Origin: CAZCEC01 sp964497615
GTDB taxonomy: Bacteria > Chloroflexota > Anaerolineae > Anaerolineales > UBA6663
Assembly (NCBI GenBank): GCA_964497615.1
Contig: CAZCEC010000002.1
Location: 152,882-216,881 of the forward strand
Length of the DNA: 64,000 nucleotides
Direction of reading: 5' to 3'
Shown here: one piece after another, positions 6,013-14,820 of the stretch
Position numbering within the stretch: position 1 is the stretch's first letter
Layout of the letters: every line of letters begins with the position of its first letter
The notes under the pieces: model-generated
Seen by the model: the letters and a program-made list of their open reading frames with translations, nothing else
Told to the model about the DNA's origin: nothing
The model's database searches: none
Made by a program: the position numbers and the translations under genes

Positions 6013-8292
6013 TTAGGGTTGGGCGCTTGGCGGCGCAATCACTGCTGCCTGATCCCCGCCGATCGGCAGACGTGCCCGGATGGTCGTGCCGCCGCCAGCC
6101 GATCTCAAGGAAAAGGCGCCGCCCACTTCCTCGGCGCGCTCCCGCATGGACCGCAGGCCCACGCCGGCCGGCGCGCCTGAGGTCAGGCCCACCCCGTCGT
6201 CGCTGATCTCCACCGTCAGGGCGGCGGGCGTGGCGTGCCCATTCTGTTCCACCGACAAACGAAGCTGGCAGTGCTGGGCGCGGGCGTGGCGCACGACGTT
6301 GGTGAGCGCCTCGTGCGCAATGTAATAGGCCGCCACTTCGACGGCGGCGGGCAGGGGCGGCCACTCGTCCGGCGCGGTGAGCGAGAAGGCCACGCCGCTC
6401 GACCGGTAGCGCTCCACCTGCTCGCGCAGAGCCGGGGCCAGGCCCAGGTCGTCCAGTGCGGGCGGACGCAGGCCGTAGACCACGCGGCGGATGTCGGTAA
6501 TGGCGTCCTGGGCGTGGTTGACGGCCTCGGCTAACAGGGCATCGGCGGCGGCGGGGTCGGCGCGCAGCAATTGGCGGGCGGCGGTGAGGGTCAGGGTCTG
6601 GCTGGCGAGTTGGGGGCCGAGGCCGTCGTGCAGGTCGCGGCGCAGGCGGCGGCGCTCCTCCTCGCGGGCGGCCACCAACTGCTCGCGCGAATGGCGCAGG
6701 TCGGCGTTGAGGCGCACGGTGTGCGCCGCCGCGCCCATCTGCCGGGCCAGGTCCGCCAGCAGGCGGCGCTCGCCCGGCGTGAATGGCTCGGCGGCGCTGC
6801 GTGGGGCGGCCTCCAGTTGGCCCACCGCCTGGCCCTGATAGCCAAGCGGGAACGTCTCGGGCGAGGTGGCGGCCGGCAGGCGGCCAAAGCTGGCCGCGGG
6901 GGCCGGCGCGCCGTCCAGCCGCACAGCCGCATAGGGCAGCTTGAGCGTGAGGGCCACGGTCTCCACCAGGGCGGGCAGCACATCGTCGGCGGCTAGCGTG
7001 GTTTCGAGGCGCCGCCCCAGTTGGGCCAGCACGGCATACGGGTCGTCGCGGTCGCCGTAGATCAGGCGGTTGGCAGCGCGCTGGAGGCCCGCCCGGGCGG
7101 GCTGGAGGAGCACGGCCACGACGCCGGTGGCCAGCAGTGCGATGGCGGGATGGCTCGACTGCTGGAAGAGCACCCCCAGCGCGCCGACCAGGGCGGCGTA
7201 GGCCAGCACCACCAGCAGGGTGAGCGACCCATACACCAGGGCGCGGTTGAGCAGCAGGTCGATATCAAACAGCCGGTGGCGGAGGATGGCGACGGCGAAG
7301 GCCGCCGGAATGAGCACACCGCCGAGCGACAAGACGTTCCACGGCACCAGGGGCTGGCCCAGAATGGCCTGGGGGATGATGGCCAGGATCAGCATGAGCA
7401 AGGTGATGACCAGGAAGACGGTCACCACCCAGCGCACCTGCGCGCGGCTGACCGGATCGCGAGCGGCGACCAGGCTGCGGACGGCGGCGGCCAGGATCAG
7501 GAGCCCATAGATCAGTTCAATGCGGCCTACCAGGAGGCCGGCGCGGCCAAGACCTTCCAGCGCGTGGGCGGGCGGCGGCGCGGCCAGGCCGGCCGCCAGC
7601 ATGCCGAAGGGCGCAGCGTAGAGCAGCGGCAGCAGCCAGCGGCGGCGGGCCAGCGTGGGCCAGGGGGTGGGGAAGACCAGCAGGGCATGCAGGAAGGCCG
7701 GCCACAGCAGGGCATAGAAGCCGGTGGAGCTGACGGCATAGAGCCAAAAGAGGGGCGGGCTGGCCAGGTCGGTGAGCTGCTGGCCAATGGACCAGATGGT
7801 GGCCGGGACCATGCAGCCGGTGGCGAAGAAGAGGGCGCGGGCCGCTGGCTGCGCCGGCCGCCGCCAGAAGAGGAAGGCCATGAGCAAGTGATTCGCCAGG
7901 GCCGAGACGATGGCCGGCCACTCGAGGCGCAGCAGCGCGCCCAGCGGGTAGGGGCCGAGGGTGACCGGGAGGGTGAGCGTTTGGCCGGCGCGGACCAGGG
8001 TGTAGGTGAGGGTCTGGCCGTTGGTCCAGCGCGGCGCCGGGGGCGCATCGCCGGTGAGGGCGAGCGCATAGGACTCGATGGCGCGGCCGTCCACGGCCAG
8101 CACCACGTCGCCCGCTTGCAGATTGGGGGCCGTCAGGGGCGAGACCGCAAAGCCCGTGGCCGGCCCGGCGTGCGGCGCGCCGCGCGCGCCGTCAGAGGGC
8201 GCGCCGAGGCGCAGGACCACGAAGGCCAGGAAGGCGGCCCAGCCCAGGGCGGCGGCCAGCACCAGCAGGCGGGTGAGTGTGCGCGGCGGCAT
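6013..8292 (-). CDS. Membrane sensor histidine kinase (HisKA_3 type) with PDZ-like and GAF domains
   Basis: 759 residues. Order: N-terminal TM helix, a PDZ-like extracytoplasmic segment (about 45-110, NLQAGDVVLAVDGRAI), roughly eight TM helices (120-345), a GAF-like region (about 400-510), the HisKA_3 dimerisation helix with phospho-accepting His in RRRLRRDLHDGLGPQLASQT, and an HATPase_c domain (ALTNVVRHARA N-box, SDDGVG G1-box, GLRSMRERAEEVGG). This resembles NarX/LiaS/DesK-class kinases. Partner: the response regulator 12 nt downstream. The N-box Asn is present, so it should be active. The signal is unknown. Confidence 0.95.
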   Translation of the reverse strand: MPPRTLTRLLVLAAALGWAAFLAFVVLRLGAPSDGARGAPHAGPATGFAVSPLTAPNLQAGDVVLAVDGRAIESYALALTGDAPPAPRWTNGQTLTYTLVRAGQTLTLPVTLGPYPLGALLRLEWPAIVSALANHLLMAFLFWRRPAQPAARALFFATGCMVPATIWSIGQQLTDLASPPLFWLYAVSSTGFYALLWPAFLHALLVFPTPWPTLARRRWLLPLLYAAPFGMLAAGLAAPPPAHALEGLGRAGLLVGRIELIYGLLILAAAVRSLVAARDPVSRAQVRWVVTVFLVITLLMLILAIIPQAILGQPLVPWNVLSLGGVLIPAAFAVAILRHRLFDIDLLLNRALVYGSLTLLVVLAYAALVGALGVLFQQSSHPAIALLATGVVAVLLQPARAGLQRAANRLIYGDRDDPYAVLAQLGRRLETTLAADDVLPALVETVALTLKLPYAAVRLDGAPAPAASFGRLPAATSPETFPLGYQGQAVGQLEAAPRSAAEPFTPGERRLLADLARQMGAAAHTVRLNADLRHSREQLVAAREEERRRLRRDLHDGLGPQLASQTLTLTAARQLLRADPAAADALLAEAVNHAQDAITDIRRVVYGLRPPALDDLGLAPALREQVERYRSSGVAFSLTAPDEWPPLPAAVEVAAYYIAHEALTNVVRHARAQHCQLRLSVEQNGHATPAALTVEISDDGVGLTSGAPAGVGLRSMRERAEEVGGAFSLRSAGGGTTIRARLPIGGDQAAVIAPPSAQP

Positions 8293-8301
8293 TATCCTTC
8301 A

Positions 8302-9006
8302 TTATAAGGAAGCGCGGTGAAGCGCAAGCCCCAGGATCGCGCCGCCCGCCAGGGCCGCGCCCACCACGCCCACGCCCAGCACCGTCAGCATGGTGGCGCG
8401 CTCGGCCGCGCCGGGCGCACCCACCACCCAGCCCAGCGCCTCCATCAGCAAGTTGACGGCCAGAAAAGCCAGGCCGGCGGCCAGGCCAACCTGCCACAGC
8501 AAGCTCAGCGCCAGGCGCGGGCGGCGCAGGCCCAGCCCCAAGGCTGCCGCGCTGACCCCGGCGATGAGGAAGGCCGAGGGAACGAAGAGCAGGGTGAAGA
8601 CGCGATGGATGGGCAGGGGCCCCAGGCTGGCGACGATGACAGGCTCCAGCGTGCCCAGGCCGGCCGCCAGCGCGAGGGTGAGGGGCCCAAAACCCAGCGC
8701 GCCGGCCAGCGCCAGGCGGCGGGTGTCGCGGCTGCCGCCCAGGCGGCCCATGAGCACGCCCCAGGCAGCAGCGCCGCTCGCGAAGCCGGCCAGCGCGGGC
8801 AGCGCGGCCAGGGCCACATTCAGCGGCGGCGGATGAACGATGTCGCGGCCGGGGAGCAGCTCGAAGACGACGAAGCCCGCGGCCACGCCCAGCAGCAAGC
8901 CGCTGAACAGCGTGAAGACGGTGGTGAGCGCGCCGCGCAGCAGGAGCCGGACCGCGCTGGGCGCGTGCGGCTGAGCCAATGCAAGCTGAATGGGGGTTGG
9001 GTCCAT
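8302..9006 (-). CDS. Predicted six-TM membrane protein of unknown function
   Basis: 234 residues, mostly hydrophobic, with about six TM segments (for example ALTTVFTLFSGLLLGVAAGF and LFVPSAFLIAGVSAAALGLG). No catalytic motif or family is recognised. It lies 9 nt upstream of the sensor kinase gene and 33 nt downstream of another small membrane gene, all on one strand, so it probably belongs to the two-component operon and may help sense or respond to a membrane signal (inference). Confidence 0.8.
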   Translation of the reverse strand: MDPTPIQLALAQPHAPSAVRLLLRGALTTVFTLFSGLLLGVAAGFVVFELLPGRDIVHPPPLNVALAALPALAGFASGAAAWGVLMGRLGGSRDTRRLALAGALGFGPLTLALAAGLGTLEPVIVASLGPLPIHRVFTLLFVPSAFLIAGVSAAALGLGLRRPRLALSLLWQVGLAAGLAFLAVNLLMEALGWVVGAPGAAERATMLTVLGVGVVGAALAGGAILGLALHRASL

Positions 9007-9039
9007 CGGGTCTCCTCCGGGTTGGCTGGTCCGGGCGCG

Positions 9040-9426
9040 CTACTTGAGCGAGGTCCAGGTCAGCGCCAGGAGCACGAATTCCGGGATACCGACCAGCGGG
9101 CCAAACGGCAGCGCAAAGCCATACCAGAAGATGGCGCTGAGGCCCAGCAAGATCAGCTCCAGCACGGCGCCGTCGCGCCGGCCCTGCCACAGCCAGTAGG
9201 CGGCCAGGAACTTGAGCGCGCTGACCACGACGTAGATCAGGCCGGCGACCATCAAGGCGTTCAGCCCAAGCGCCTCGAACGGACCGCTCAGCAGCCGGAT
9301 GCCGGCCAGTTGGGGAAGCTCGCGGCGCGTGAAGGAGTAGTAGAGCGTGGGCAGCACGCCTCCGACCCAGCCCAGCCCATCCGCAACGACGACGATACAC
9401 AGGGTGGTGACTAAGGGAGTGCGCAT
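9040..9426 (-). CDS. Predicted four-TM membrane protein of unknown function
   Basis: 128 residues with about four TM helices, starting MRTPLVTTLCIVVVADGLGW. Charged loops are short (SFTRREL, WQGRRDG). No known domain is recognised. First gene of the operon 9426 to 5353 (two membrane proteins, sensor kinase, response regulator). Immediately upstream (9445-9563) sits a MITE-like repeat, so the promoter may lie in or near that element. Confidence 0.75.
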   Translation of the reverse strand: MRTPLVTTLCIVVVADGLGWVGGVLPTLYYSFTRRELPQLAGIRLLSGPFEALGLNALMVAGLIYVVVSALKFLAAYWLWQGRRDGAVLELILLGLSAIFWYGFALPFGPLVGIPEFVLLALTWTSLK

Positions 9427-9444
9427 GGTGTAATGCTTCCTGGT

Positions 9445-9563
9445 CTAGTACAGCGTCAATTGACCCGGTTGTAATACTCGTAGTCGCGCCCTTTATGGGC
9501 GCGGGCCGGCCCGTAAAGGGCCGGACTACTTCATGCCGAATGGGTCGCCTGTTCCTGCACTAG
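9445..9563. mobile_element. MITE-like element, copy 1 (CTAG ends, three-way-junction fold)
   Basis: A 119-bp element bounded by CTAG at both ends. Inside, an outer stem GTAGT/ACTAC (9480-9484 and 9525-9529) encloses two hairpins: CGCGCCC/GGGCGCG with loop TTTAT (9485-9503) and CCGGCCC/GGGCCGG with loop GTAAA (9506-9524). The flanks next to CTAG form imperfect terminal inverted repeats (about 10 of 17). Copy 2 lies at 40688-40827. The right-hand CTAG supplies the stop codon of the gene at 9560-10138. No transposase is encoded, so mobilisation would be in trans. Confidence 0.75.
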
Positions 9564-10138
9564 GCGGGGCCCAATCTGCGCAAGAGGGCGTCCACGCCCA
9601 TCCACGCCAGCGCCAGGGCCAGCAGGACGCCGAAAATCGCCGTGCCCGCCTTGCCGGCCAGCGGCGGCAAGAATTCGGCGATGAAAAAGTTGAAGAAGAA
9701 CCCGGCCGTCGCCGCCAGCAGCAGCAGGGCCGCCCAGCGCGGGAAGACCTGGGCCTGGTAGGTCGCAATCCCTGTCAGCAGCAAGCCCAGGGTCAGTGCG
9801 ATCCCAAGCACAAAAACGACAGGATGCTCTGGCACAGGAGATCGAACGGCCGGGAACAACAGCGGGATCGCGGCGACGACGATCAGCAGGACGATCCCCG
9901 CCTGGAGCAGTCCGTAGCCCGCCAGGCCCAGCCAGCCCGCCGCGTCTGCTTGCCGGGCATAGAGGCCGGGCAGTGAAACCAGGAGCAGGATGGACGCCAG
10001 CAAGCAGACCAGGCTGATGCCCGGCGTGAATGGCTCGGTGACGACTGGATAGAACGACACCCGGACGATGGCGGCCCCCAACAGCACCGCGCCGGCGATG
10101 ACAACCAGCCCGCCCCAACGCATCGACAGTTCAGTCAT
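9560..10138 (-). CDS. Predicted membrane protein, about six TM helices
   Basis: 192 residues starting MTELSMRWGGLVVIAGAVLL. About six TM helices alternate with short loops. A conserved-looking segment is EFLPPLAGKAGTAIFG near the C-terminus. No family is recognised with confidence. It follows the 162-residue membrane protein gene by 11 nt. Its stop codon TAG (9562-9560) lies within the CTAG terminus of the MITE-like element, so the C-terminus may have been set by the insertion or the element may target such sites. Confidence 0.8.
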   Translation of the reverse strand: MTELSMRWGGLVVIAGAVLLGAAIVRVSFYPVVTEPFTPGISLVCLLASILLLVSLPGLYARQADAAGWLGLAGYGLLQAGIVLLIVVAAIPLLFPAVRSPVPEHPVVFVLGIALTLGLLLTGIATYQAQVFPRWAALLLLAATAGFFFNFFIAEFLPPLAGKAGTAIFGVLLALALAWMGVDALLRRLGPA

Positions 10139-10149
10139 GGGAGACCTCC

Positions 10150-10638
10150 CTAGAAGGGCTTGAACATCATCAGCCAGGTGATAGTGGCCAGGCCGCCGTA
10201 GCCGATGACGGTGAGCAGGATTGGGTTGGCGCGCGCCAGAATCGCATCCAGTTCGGCGGGGCTGGCGGGCGGCAGGGGCGGCTGCGGGCGATAACGCTCC
10301 ATGTAGGGCAGGCCGGCAGCCTTGCGCGCGGGGGTGTACAGATTGGTGCCCAGCAGAGTCATGGCGACGATAATGGCCACCAGCAGGCCGAGCGAGACCC
10401 AGATCCAGCCCCAGCCCCACCAATTGCCCATGAACCCGGCCACGATGCCGCTGATGAGCAGCACCAGCAGCGAGAGGTACATCACGCTGAAGGTGCTGGT
10501 GGAAATCAGCAGCAGCGCCTGAACCCGTTCCAGATTGCGCTCGCGGCGCAGGGCGAAGGCGGCGGCGGCCGAGGCGCCGTGCGCCAGCACGAAGCCCAAC
10601 AGGCCCAGCAGGTGCAGATAGACGATCCAGGCGTACAT
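10150..10638 (-). CDS. DUF2269-like integral membrane protein
   Basis: 162 residues. It begins MYAWIVYLHLLGLLGFVLAHG, the aromatic/His-containing first helix typical of DUF2269/CopD-like proteins, and has about four TM segments with a loop TPARKAAGLPYMERYRP. AAAGGAG lies 6 nt before the ATG, which fixes the start. Function is unknown; relatives often sit near respiratory or copper genes. It is one of a run of membrane genes downstream of the Crp/Fnr regulator. Confidence 0.75.
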   Translation of the reverse strand: MYAWIVYLHLLGLLGFVLAHGASAAAAFALRRERNLERVQALLLISTSTFSVMYLSLLVLLISGIVAGFMGNWWGWGWIWVSLGLLVAIIVAMTLLGTNLYTPARKAAGLPYMERYRPQPPLPPASPAELDAILARANPILLTVIGYGGLATITWLMMFKPF

Positions 10639-10718
10639 GGACGGCTCCTTTGGCGGCGGACTCACCACGCAGAACGCGGAGAGTGCACAGAAGATGTAGT
10701 CGGAATCGGGCGGCGCCT

Positions 10719-11330
10719 TCAGCCGGGCCGGGCGGCAGCCAGGCGCCACAACAGGAAGGTCCACACCGGCAGCAGCAAGGTCCAGCCCACCCAGCCCAGG
10801 AAGCCGAGGTAGACGTGCCACGGCGCGCCGGTGAATGTATCGACGCGGGCGGCGATGCCCAGGCCGGCGAACAACCCGGCGGCCATGATCGCGCCAGTGA
10901 CAGTGCCCAACAGCGCCAGGGAGCGCGGCCAATCCGCTCCGGCCAGCGCGGCCACGCCAAGGCCCGCCAGCCACGGGCCCTGCAGGCCAAAGCCGAAGGT
11001 CATGTACAGCCCGGCCAGCACGAAGCCGGTGCGGCCGGAGATGACCAGATAGGACCCCCAAACGGTGATGGCCGCGCCCGCGATGGCCGCCAGCAGGGCC
11101 AGGGTGCTGAGGGCGGGCGAGGCTTCGCGGAACAGGGCGTGCAGCCGCCAGGCCAGCATCGCCACCAGCACAGCCTCCAGGCCGATGCCGGCATCGTTGA
11201 GGGACCCGAATGGCTGGCCGACGACGAAGAGCAGAACCAGGCACACGGTGGCCAGCACTGTGACGGCCGCGACGGCCAGGGCCAGCAGGCCAGCGGCGCT
11301 GTCGGGCGCGGCGCTCTGGGGCGCGGCCAT
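10719..11330 (-). CDS. Predicted multi-TM membrane protein
   Basis: 203 residues from the ATG at 11330, about six TM helices (ALAVAAVTVLATVCLVLLFV, VYLGFLGWVGWTLLLPVWTF and others). The ATG overlaps the stop of the upstream gene by 1 nt (TGATG), supporting this start over longer in-frame options and implying translational coupling. No family is recognised. Between its stop and the next gene lies a copy of a dispersed repeat resembling CTCCGCG...CTGCGTGG (about 10660-10695). Confidence 0.75.
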   Translation of the reverse strand: MAAPQSAAPDSAAGLLALAVAAVTVLATVCLVLLFVVGQPFGSLNDAGIGLEAVLVAMLAWRLHALFREASPALSTLALLAAIAGAAITVWGSYLVISGRTGFVLAGLYMTFGFGLQGPWLAGLGVAALAGADWPRSLALLGTVTGAIMAAGLFAGLGIAARVDTFTGAPWHVYLGFLGWVGWTLLLPVWTFLLWRLAAARPG

Positions 11331-11752
11331 CAGTGGGCCAGGGGGGCAGCGCGGCGGCCCCACAGCGCCAGGCTCAGGGCCGCGGTGGCGGCCAGCCCCA
11401 GCCCCAGGTTGAGCCAGTTGACAACGACCAGCGCCGGGTCGGCGGCGGCGTAGCATTCGCCGGTGCAGTAGAACAGGAAGGTGCCCACCGGGATGGCGAG
11501 CAGGAAGAGCAGGTTGAGGGCGAAGAGGCCGGCCAGCGCCGGCCGGCTGCCCTGCGCGGCGCGATGCAGGGCACAGGCCCAGCCGCCCAGGAAAAGGGTG
11601 TACCACGCGGCCACGGCCAGCAGCGCGCCGCCCGCGTCTGCGCCCATGTGGAAGTCTTGCGTGGCGTCAACGAGAGCGCGGGCCACCTGGCTGGCCCAGG
11701 CCAGGGCGGTGAGGGCGAGCGCGGTGCGCGCGGCAGGCGGGAGCATGGTCAT
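11330..11752 (-). CDS. Predicted four-TM membrane protein with a Cys-x3-Cys segment
   Basis: 140 residues from the ATG at 11752, which has GGAG 8 nt upstream; an in-frame ATG at 11815 has no such signal. About four TM helices. Between helices, FYCTGECYAAADPALVV contains a CTGEC pair that could form a disulfide or bind metal (inference). The gene overlaps the next one by 1 nt. No family is recognised. Upstream lies the YnfA remnant. Confidence 0.75.
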   Translation of the reverse strand: MTMLPPAARTALALTALAWASQVARALVDATQDFHMGADAGGALLAVAAWYTLFLGGWACALHRAAQGSRPALAGLFALNLLFLLAIPVGTFLFYCTGECYAAADPALVVVNWLNLGLGLAATAALSLALWGRRAAPLAH

Positions 11753-11979
11753 GGCGCGGTCTCCGAAGGCGTAGGCGGGTACGCATGTTGTACCGCATCC
11801 GCCTGGCGGCGTCATGAGGCGGGTGTCCTGATTGGGGGCGGGACAGGATGTCCCGAGGTGACTGCACCGGCGGAGGGAGCCAGGCGCCGCAACCCCTCCC
11901 CAGTTGGCGGGTGATCAGCTCGTGTTCGCGCGGCTGGCGGGCACGGGGCGCGGGCGCTGACTGTCCGCGGGATACCGGG

Positions 11980-12213
11980 ATGCCGCCGCGCTTTGCCCTG
12001 GCCGGCCTGGCCGAAATCGGCGGCGGCTGGCTGGTGTGGCAATGGCTCCGCAAGCACAAGAGCGTGTGGCTGGGCGTGATGGGGGGCGCGGTGCTGTTCG
12101 CTACGGCGTCATCCCCACCTGGCAGGCGGAGGACGCCTTTGGCCGCGTCTATGCCGCGTAGGGCGGCATCTTCATGGTGCTGTCGCTGGCCTGGGTGCGC
12201 GGGGTGGCGTCTA
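11980..12213 (+). pseudogene. YnfA/UPF0060-like pseudogene (frameshift, nonsense codon, truncated 3' end)
   Basis: From 11980 one frame reads FALAGLAEIGGGWLVWQWLR and on to GVMGGAVLFA, closely matching the first two helices of YnfA (small multidrug-resistance-like) proteins. Near 12105 the match moves to another frame, YGVIPTWQAEDAFGRVYAA, then an in-frame TAG (12159-12161), then GGIFMVLSLAWVRGV. The last 30-40 residues of YnfA are missing; the remnant runs into the opposing gene that ends at 12211. So there is one single-base deletion, one nonsense change and a lost 3' end. Nothing clear is seen in 11753-11979. Confidence 0.8.
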
Positions 12214-13401
12214 GCGCTCCAACCGCGCCCAGCCGGCCTGCACCAAACGCCACAACTGCGCGCCAACCAGCAGCAAGGCCACGGCCCAACAGGCAAAGCC
12301 CAGCCCCTGCAGCAGGGCCTGATAGCGCTCGACGAACATACCCGGCACATAGAACAGCCCGCCCAGATGAACCAGCAGCAGGCTCAGCCAGGTGCCGCCC
12401 AGGCGGGCCGGCTGCCCGGGCAAGAGCAGGCGCGCGAACAGGTGCGGCACGACCGCCAGCGCAAATTGCAGCAGCCAGCCGTAGACCAGCAGCGGGGGCG
12501 CGTACGCCTCCAGGCTGGCCGCCGGCAGCACGGCGCCGGAGAGCAGGACCAGCGGCGCTGCGGCGAGCGGCGCCAGGATCCACAGGTAACCGGCTACGAG
12601 ATGCCATAGGCCGGCCGTCCACTGGGCGCGGTCGCCGAGGAGGGGCCGCACCAGGTTGAGCACCAGCCCGGCAGTGGCGAGATGATGCAGAATCAGGCTG
12701 GGGGCGGTCAGGGCGTCCACGCCCAGCCACGGCGCGGCCAACAGCCCCAGCCCGGCGATGACCAGCAGCCAGAAAATAGCGGGCACCGAGCGCGGCCAGG
12801 CCAGCGGGCGCCCGGCGAAGCCCGCGTACAGATCCACGAGCAGGCCCGCCAGCGCCAGCGACGTGAAGCCCCACAGGTTGGCGTGCAGATGGACTTCCTT
12901 GGGGCGCACCATGCCCAGCGCCTCGCCCCAGCCCAGCCACAGCCCCGTGCCGGCGAGGATACCCACGAGCAGAAAGCCCAGTCCCGCCAGATAGAACGGG
13001 CGGCCCAGCGGCTGGCCGTGGGCGGGGGAGGTGGGCGACAAGGCGCGCACTTGCCCCCACAGCCAGGCCGCGGCGGCGAAGACGAGCGTGCCGCCGGCAA
13101 CCATCAGCCCGGCATTGGCCAGCGGCACGCCGATGGCGAGCGTAATCAAGCCCGCATTCAACGCCAGCCAGATGTCCCAGCGCAGCTTGGGGCTCGGCCG
13201 GCCCGCCCGCCCAGCGACCAGCCCCGGCAGAATTCCGAAGGCGACTTCCACGAACAGGCCGAGCGTGATGAGGTGCACCCGCAGCCAGCGCAGGCCGTTG
13301 AACCACGGCAGGAGGTTCAGGCTGGCCGCCGAGGCGTCCACGGCGGCCAGCCCGGCCAGCGCGGCGTACAACACCGTCATCAGGAAGTAGGGATTGAGCA
13401 T
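12211..13401 (-). CDS. 12-TM NnrS-like / heme-copper-oxidase-subunit-I-like membrane protein
   Basis: 396 residues with about 12 TM helices. His residues lie inside helices: WLRVHLITLGLF, VRPKEVHLHANLWGFTSLAL, LILHHLATAGLV, TAGLWHLVAGYLW and VVPHLFARLL. The HLHANLWGF block is reminiscent of NnrS and of NorB/cbb3-type subunit I helices that bind heme. The protein is shorter than true oxidases and the full heme-copper ligand set cannot be confirmed. Likely role: a heme protein in nitric-oxide stress or respiration (inference). The Crp/Fnr regulator lies upstream on the same strand. The stop overlaps the YnfA remnant's end. Confidence 0.75.
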   Translation of the reverse strand: MLNPYFLMTVLYAALAGLAAVDASAASLNLLPWFNGLRWLRVHLITLGLFVEVAFGILPGLVAGRAGRPSPKLRWDIWLALNAGLITLAIGVPLANAGLMVAGGTLVFAAAAWLWGQVRALSPTSPAHGQPLGRPFYLAGLGFLLVGILAGTGLWLGWGEALGMVRPKEVHLHANLWGFTSLALAGLLVDLYAGFAGRPLAWPRSVPAIFWLLVIAGLGLLAAPWLGVDALTAPSLILHHLATAGLVLNLVRPLLGDRAQWTAGLWHLVAGYLWILAPLAAAPLVLLSGAVLPAASLEAYAPPLLVYGWLLQFALAVVPHLFARLLLPGQPARLGGTWLSLLLVHLGGLFYVPGMFVERYQALLQGLGFACWAVALLLVGAQLWRLVQAGWARLER

Positions 13402-13425
13402 TTCGATGATTGGGGCTGGCGGGTG

Positions 13426-13875
13426 CTACTGCTGTCGCGCCAGGCGCTGATAGCCGGCGACCAACATCCCGGTCGTCGCGATCCCGGCCACCACGTGCAG
13501 GCCGGCGGCGACGGTGCTGGCCAGCAGCGTTTTGTTCGGGTCGGGGAGGGCGTAATCGGGAATGAAGCTGGCGAGCAGGACGACGGCCGCGAGCAGGACG
13601 AAATCGCGCGCAGGCTGCTCGCGGCGGCCGGCCAGCCAGGCAAAGAGGCCGGTGGCGGCGATGGCCGGGATCAGGACGAAAACAGCCGAGCGCGCGAAGC
13701 TATCCAACGGCTTGAACAGCGCGACCTCCGGCCACAGGGCGAGCGCCGCGGCCTGCGCGAGCAGGACCGCCACAATGCTGACGGCGGCGGCGGCCAGCCC
13801 AATGGGGGCCCAGGCCTTGAGGTCCACTGGGGCAGTGGGCCGGGGATGTGGATGAAGCATGGAGGGGGTGGTCAT
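13426..13875 (-). CDS. DUF6069-like four-TM membrane protein
   Basis: 149 residues from the ATG at 13875. AAAGGAG sits 8 nt upstream; an in-frame TTG 6 nt earlier is too close to that site. After a Pro/His-rich start come four TM helices, with the conserved-looking loop SFIPDYALPDPNKTLLASTV before the last one. The pattern fits DUF6069 proteins (assignment from memory, moderate). Function unknown. It is 24 nt upstream of the NnrS-like gene, and its ribosome-binding site lies inside the end of the PRC-like gene. Confidence 0.72.
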   Translation of the reverse strand: MTTPSMLHPHPRPTAPVDLKAWAPIGLAAAAVSIVAVLLAQAAALALWPEVALFKPLDSFARSAVFVLIPAIAATGLFAWLAGRREQPARDFVLLAAVVLLASFIPDYALPDPNKTLLASTVAAGLHVVAGIATTGMLVAGYQRLARQQ

Positions 13876-13877
13876 GG

Positions 13878-14261
13878 TCAAGTCTCCTTTAGGGGTAATG
13901 GGGGGCGGCCCTCAGCGGCAGCCCGCCGAGGCAGTTGGCTCACGTCCAGGCTGCTGATCTGAAGCCGGACGCCAGCCTCGTCCACCTGCTTGATCAGGCT
14001 GAGGGGCACGAGGCGATATTCCAGGCCGGGAGCGCGCCGGCCGAGCAGCACGTGGGTGACCGCCTGGGTGGCGTGATCCACGACCACCGCGGCCACGCGG
14101 CCCAGCGCCACGCCGTCGCTGCCGACGACGACCATCTCGCGGCGCACCTGAACCGCCTCGCTGGGCGGCGAGGCCAGGTGGACCCAGCCGCTGACCAGCA
14201 GCATTGGGGCCGCGCAGGCCGGGCTAGCATCGGCAGGTGCAACTGTTGGTCGAGTATCCAT
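13878..14261 (-). CDS. PRC-barrel-like small protein
   Basis: 127 residues. The central region (MVVVGSDGVALGRVAAVVVD, then TQAVTHVLLGRR and RLVPLSLIKQVDEAGVRLQI) fits the PRC-barrel pattern: a strand with SDGxxLGxVxxVVVD and a later LVPLxxI. PRC barrels occur in RNA-processing and photosynthetic or regulatory proteins; no specific role can be given. The stop codon lies 2 nt before the next ATG, whose Shine-Dalgarno sequence is inside this gene, so translation is coupled. Confidence 0.68.
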   Translation of the reverse strand: MDTRPTVAPADASPACAAPMLLVSGWVHLASPPSEAVQVRREMVVVGSDGVALGRVAAVVVDHATQAVTHVLLGRRAPGLEYRLVPLSLIKQVDEAGVRLQISSLDVSQLPRRAAAEGRPPLPLKET

Positions 14262-14310
14262 CTGTTAGTCTGCTGTCAGTGTGCCAGCCTGGATGACGAT
14301 TGGACCACGG

Positions 14311-14778
14311 CTAGAGACTCGCTAACTGGACCATGAGCCAGACCTCGGCCAGCGCGCCCAGGTTAAGCGCCGCGGCCACGCCCAGCGCGTATACGGTTTC
14401 GGCGGAGATGCGCCCAGGGGCAGGGGGCCGGGAGTGGGCCAGCAGCCGTTTGCCGCTCGCGATCAGCCCCGCCACCGCCAGCGGCACGCCGAACAGCAGC
14501 AGCAGCGCAAACAAGGTGGGCAGGTTGACCCCGAGCAGGGCCACAGGCGGGAACGCAGCGCCGCCCGACGTGAACGCCAGCGACAGTCCCAGCCCCAGCA
14601 TCAAGGCCAGGCCGATGACGGCCACCGCTGCCACGCCCCACGTGTAGGCAGTGTCCTCTGACAGGCGCGGAGTGAGGCGATGGGGAAAAGTGAGGAGCGG
14701 GCGCCCCGCCACCGCAATGACGATGACGGCCAGCGGAATGAGGGTGTAGACCAGGATGAGGTACAGGCCGTTGCTCAT
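14311..14778 (-). CDS. Predicted four-TM membrane protein
   Basis: 155 residues starting MSNGLYLILVYTLIPLAVIV. Four TM helices with Pro/Arg-rich loops (SRPPAPGRISAETVYALGVA). Two similar halves each contain a (S/A)E(D/T)xYxxGVAA element (SEDTAYTWGVAAVAV and SAETVYALGVAAALN), suggesting an internal duplication of a two-TM unit. Function unknown. Part of the gene run downstream of the Crp/Fnr regulator; AAAGGA lies upstream of the start. Confidence 0.75.
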   Translation of the reverse strand: MSNGLYLILVYTLIPLAVIVIAVAGRPLLTFPHRLTPRLSEDTAYTWGVAAVAVIGLALMLGLGLSLAFTSGGAAFPPVALLGVNLPTLFALLLLFGVPLAVAGLIASGKRLLAHSRPPAPGRISAETVYALGVAAALNLGALAEVWLMVQLASL

Positions 14779-14820
14779 GGCAACTTGTCCTTTGGATCCG
14801 ACTAGGTGTGGTGTGACGGC

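Noticed and set aside
8302..8307. TATAAT on the minus strand just before the sensor kinase gene
   Set aside because: It overlaps the stop codon (TTATAATGA) of the upstream gene and is only 9 nt from the ATG; the genes look like one operon.
11812..11979. Possible small gene between the membrane gene and the YnfA remnant
   Set aside because: Short open frames exist on both strands, but none has a ribosome-binding site or a recognisable pattern.
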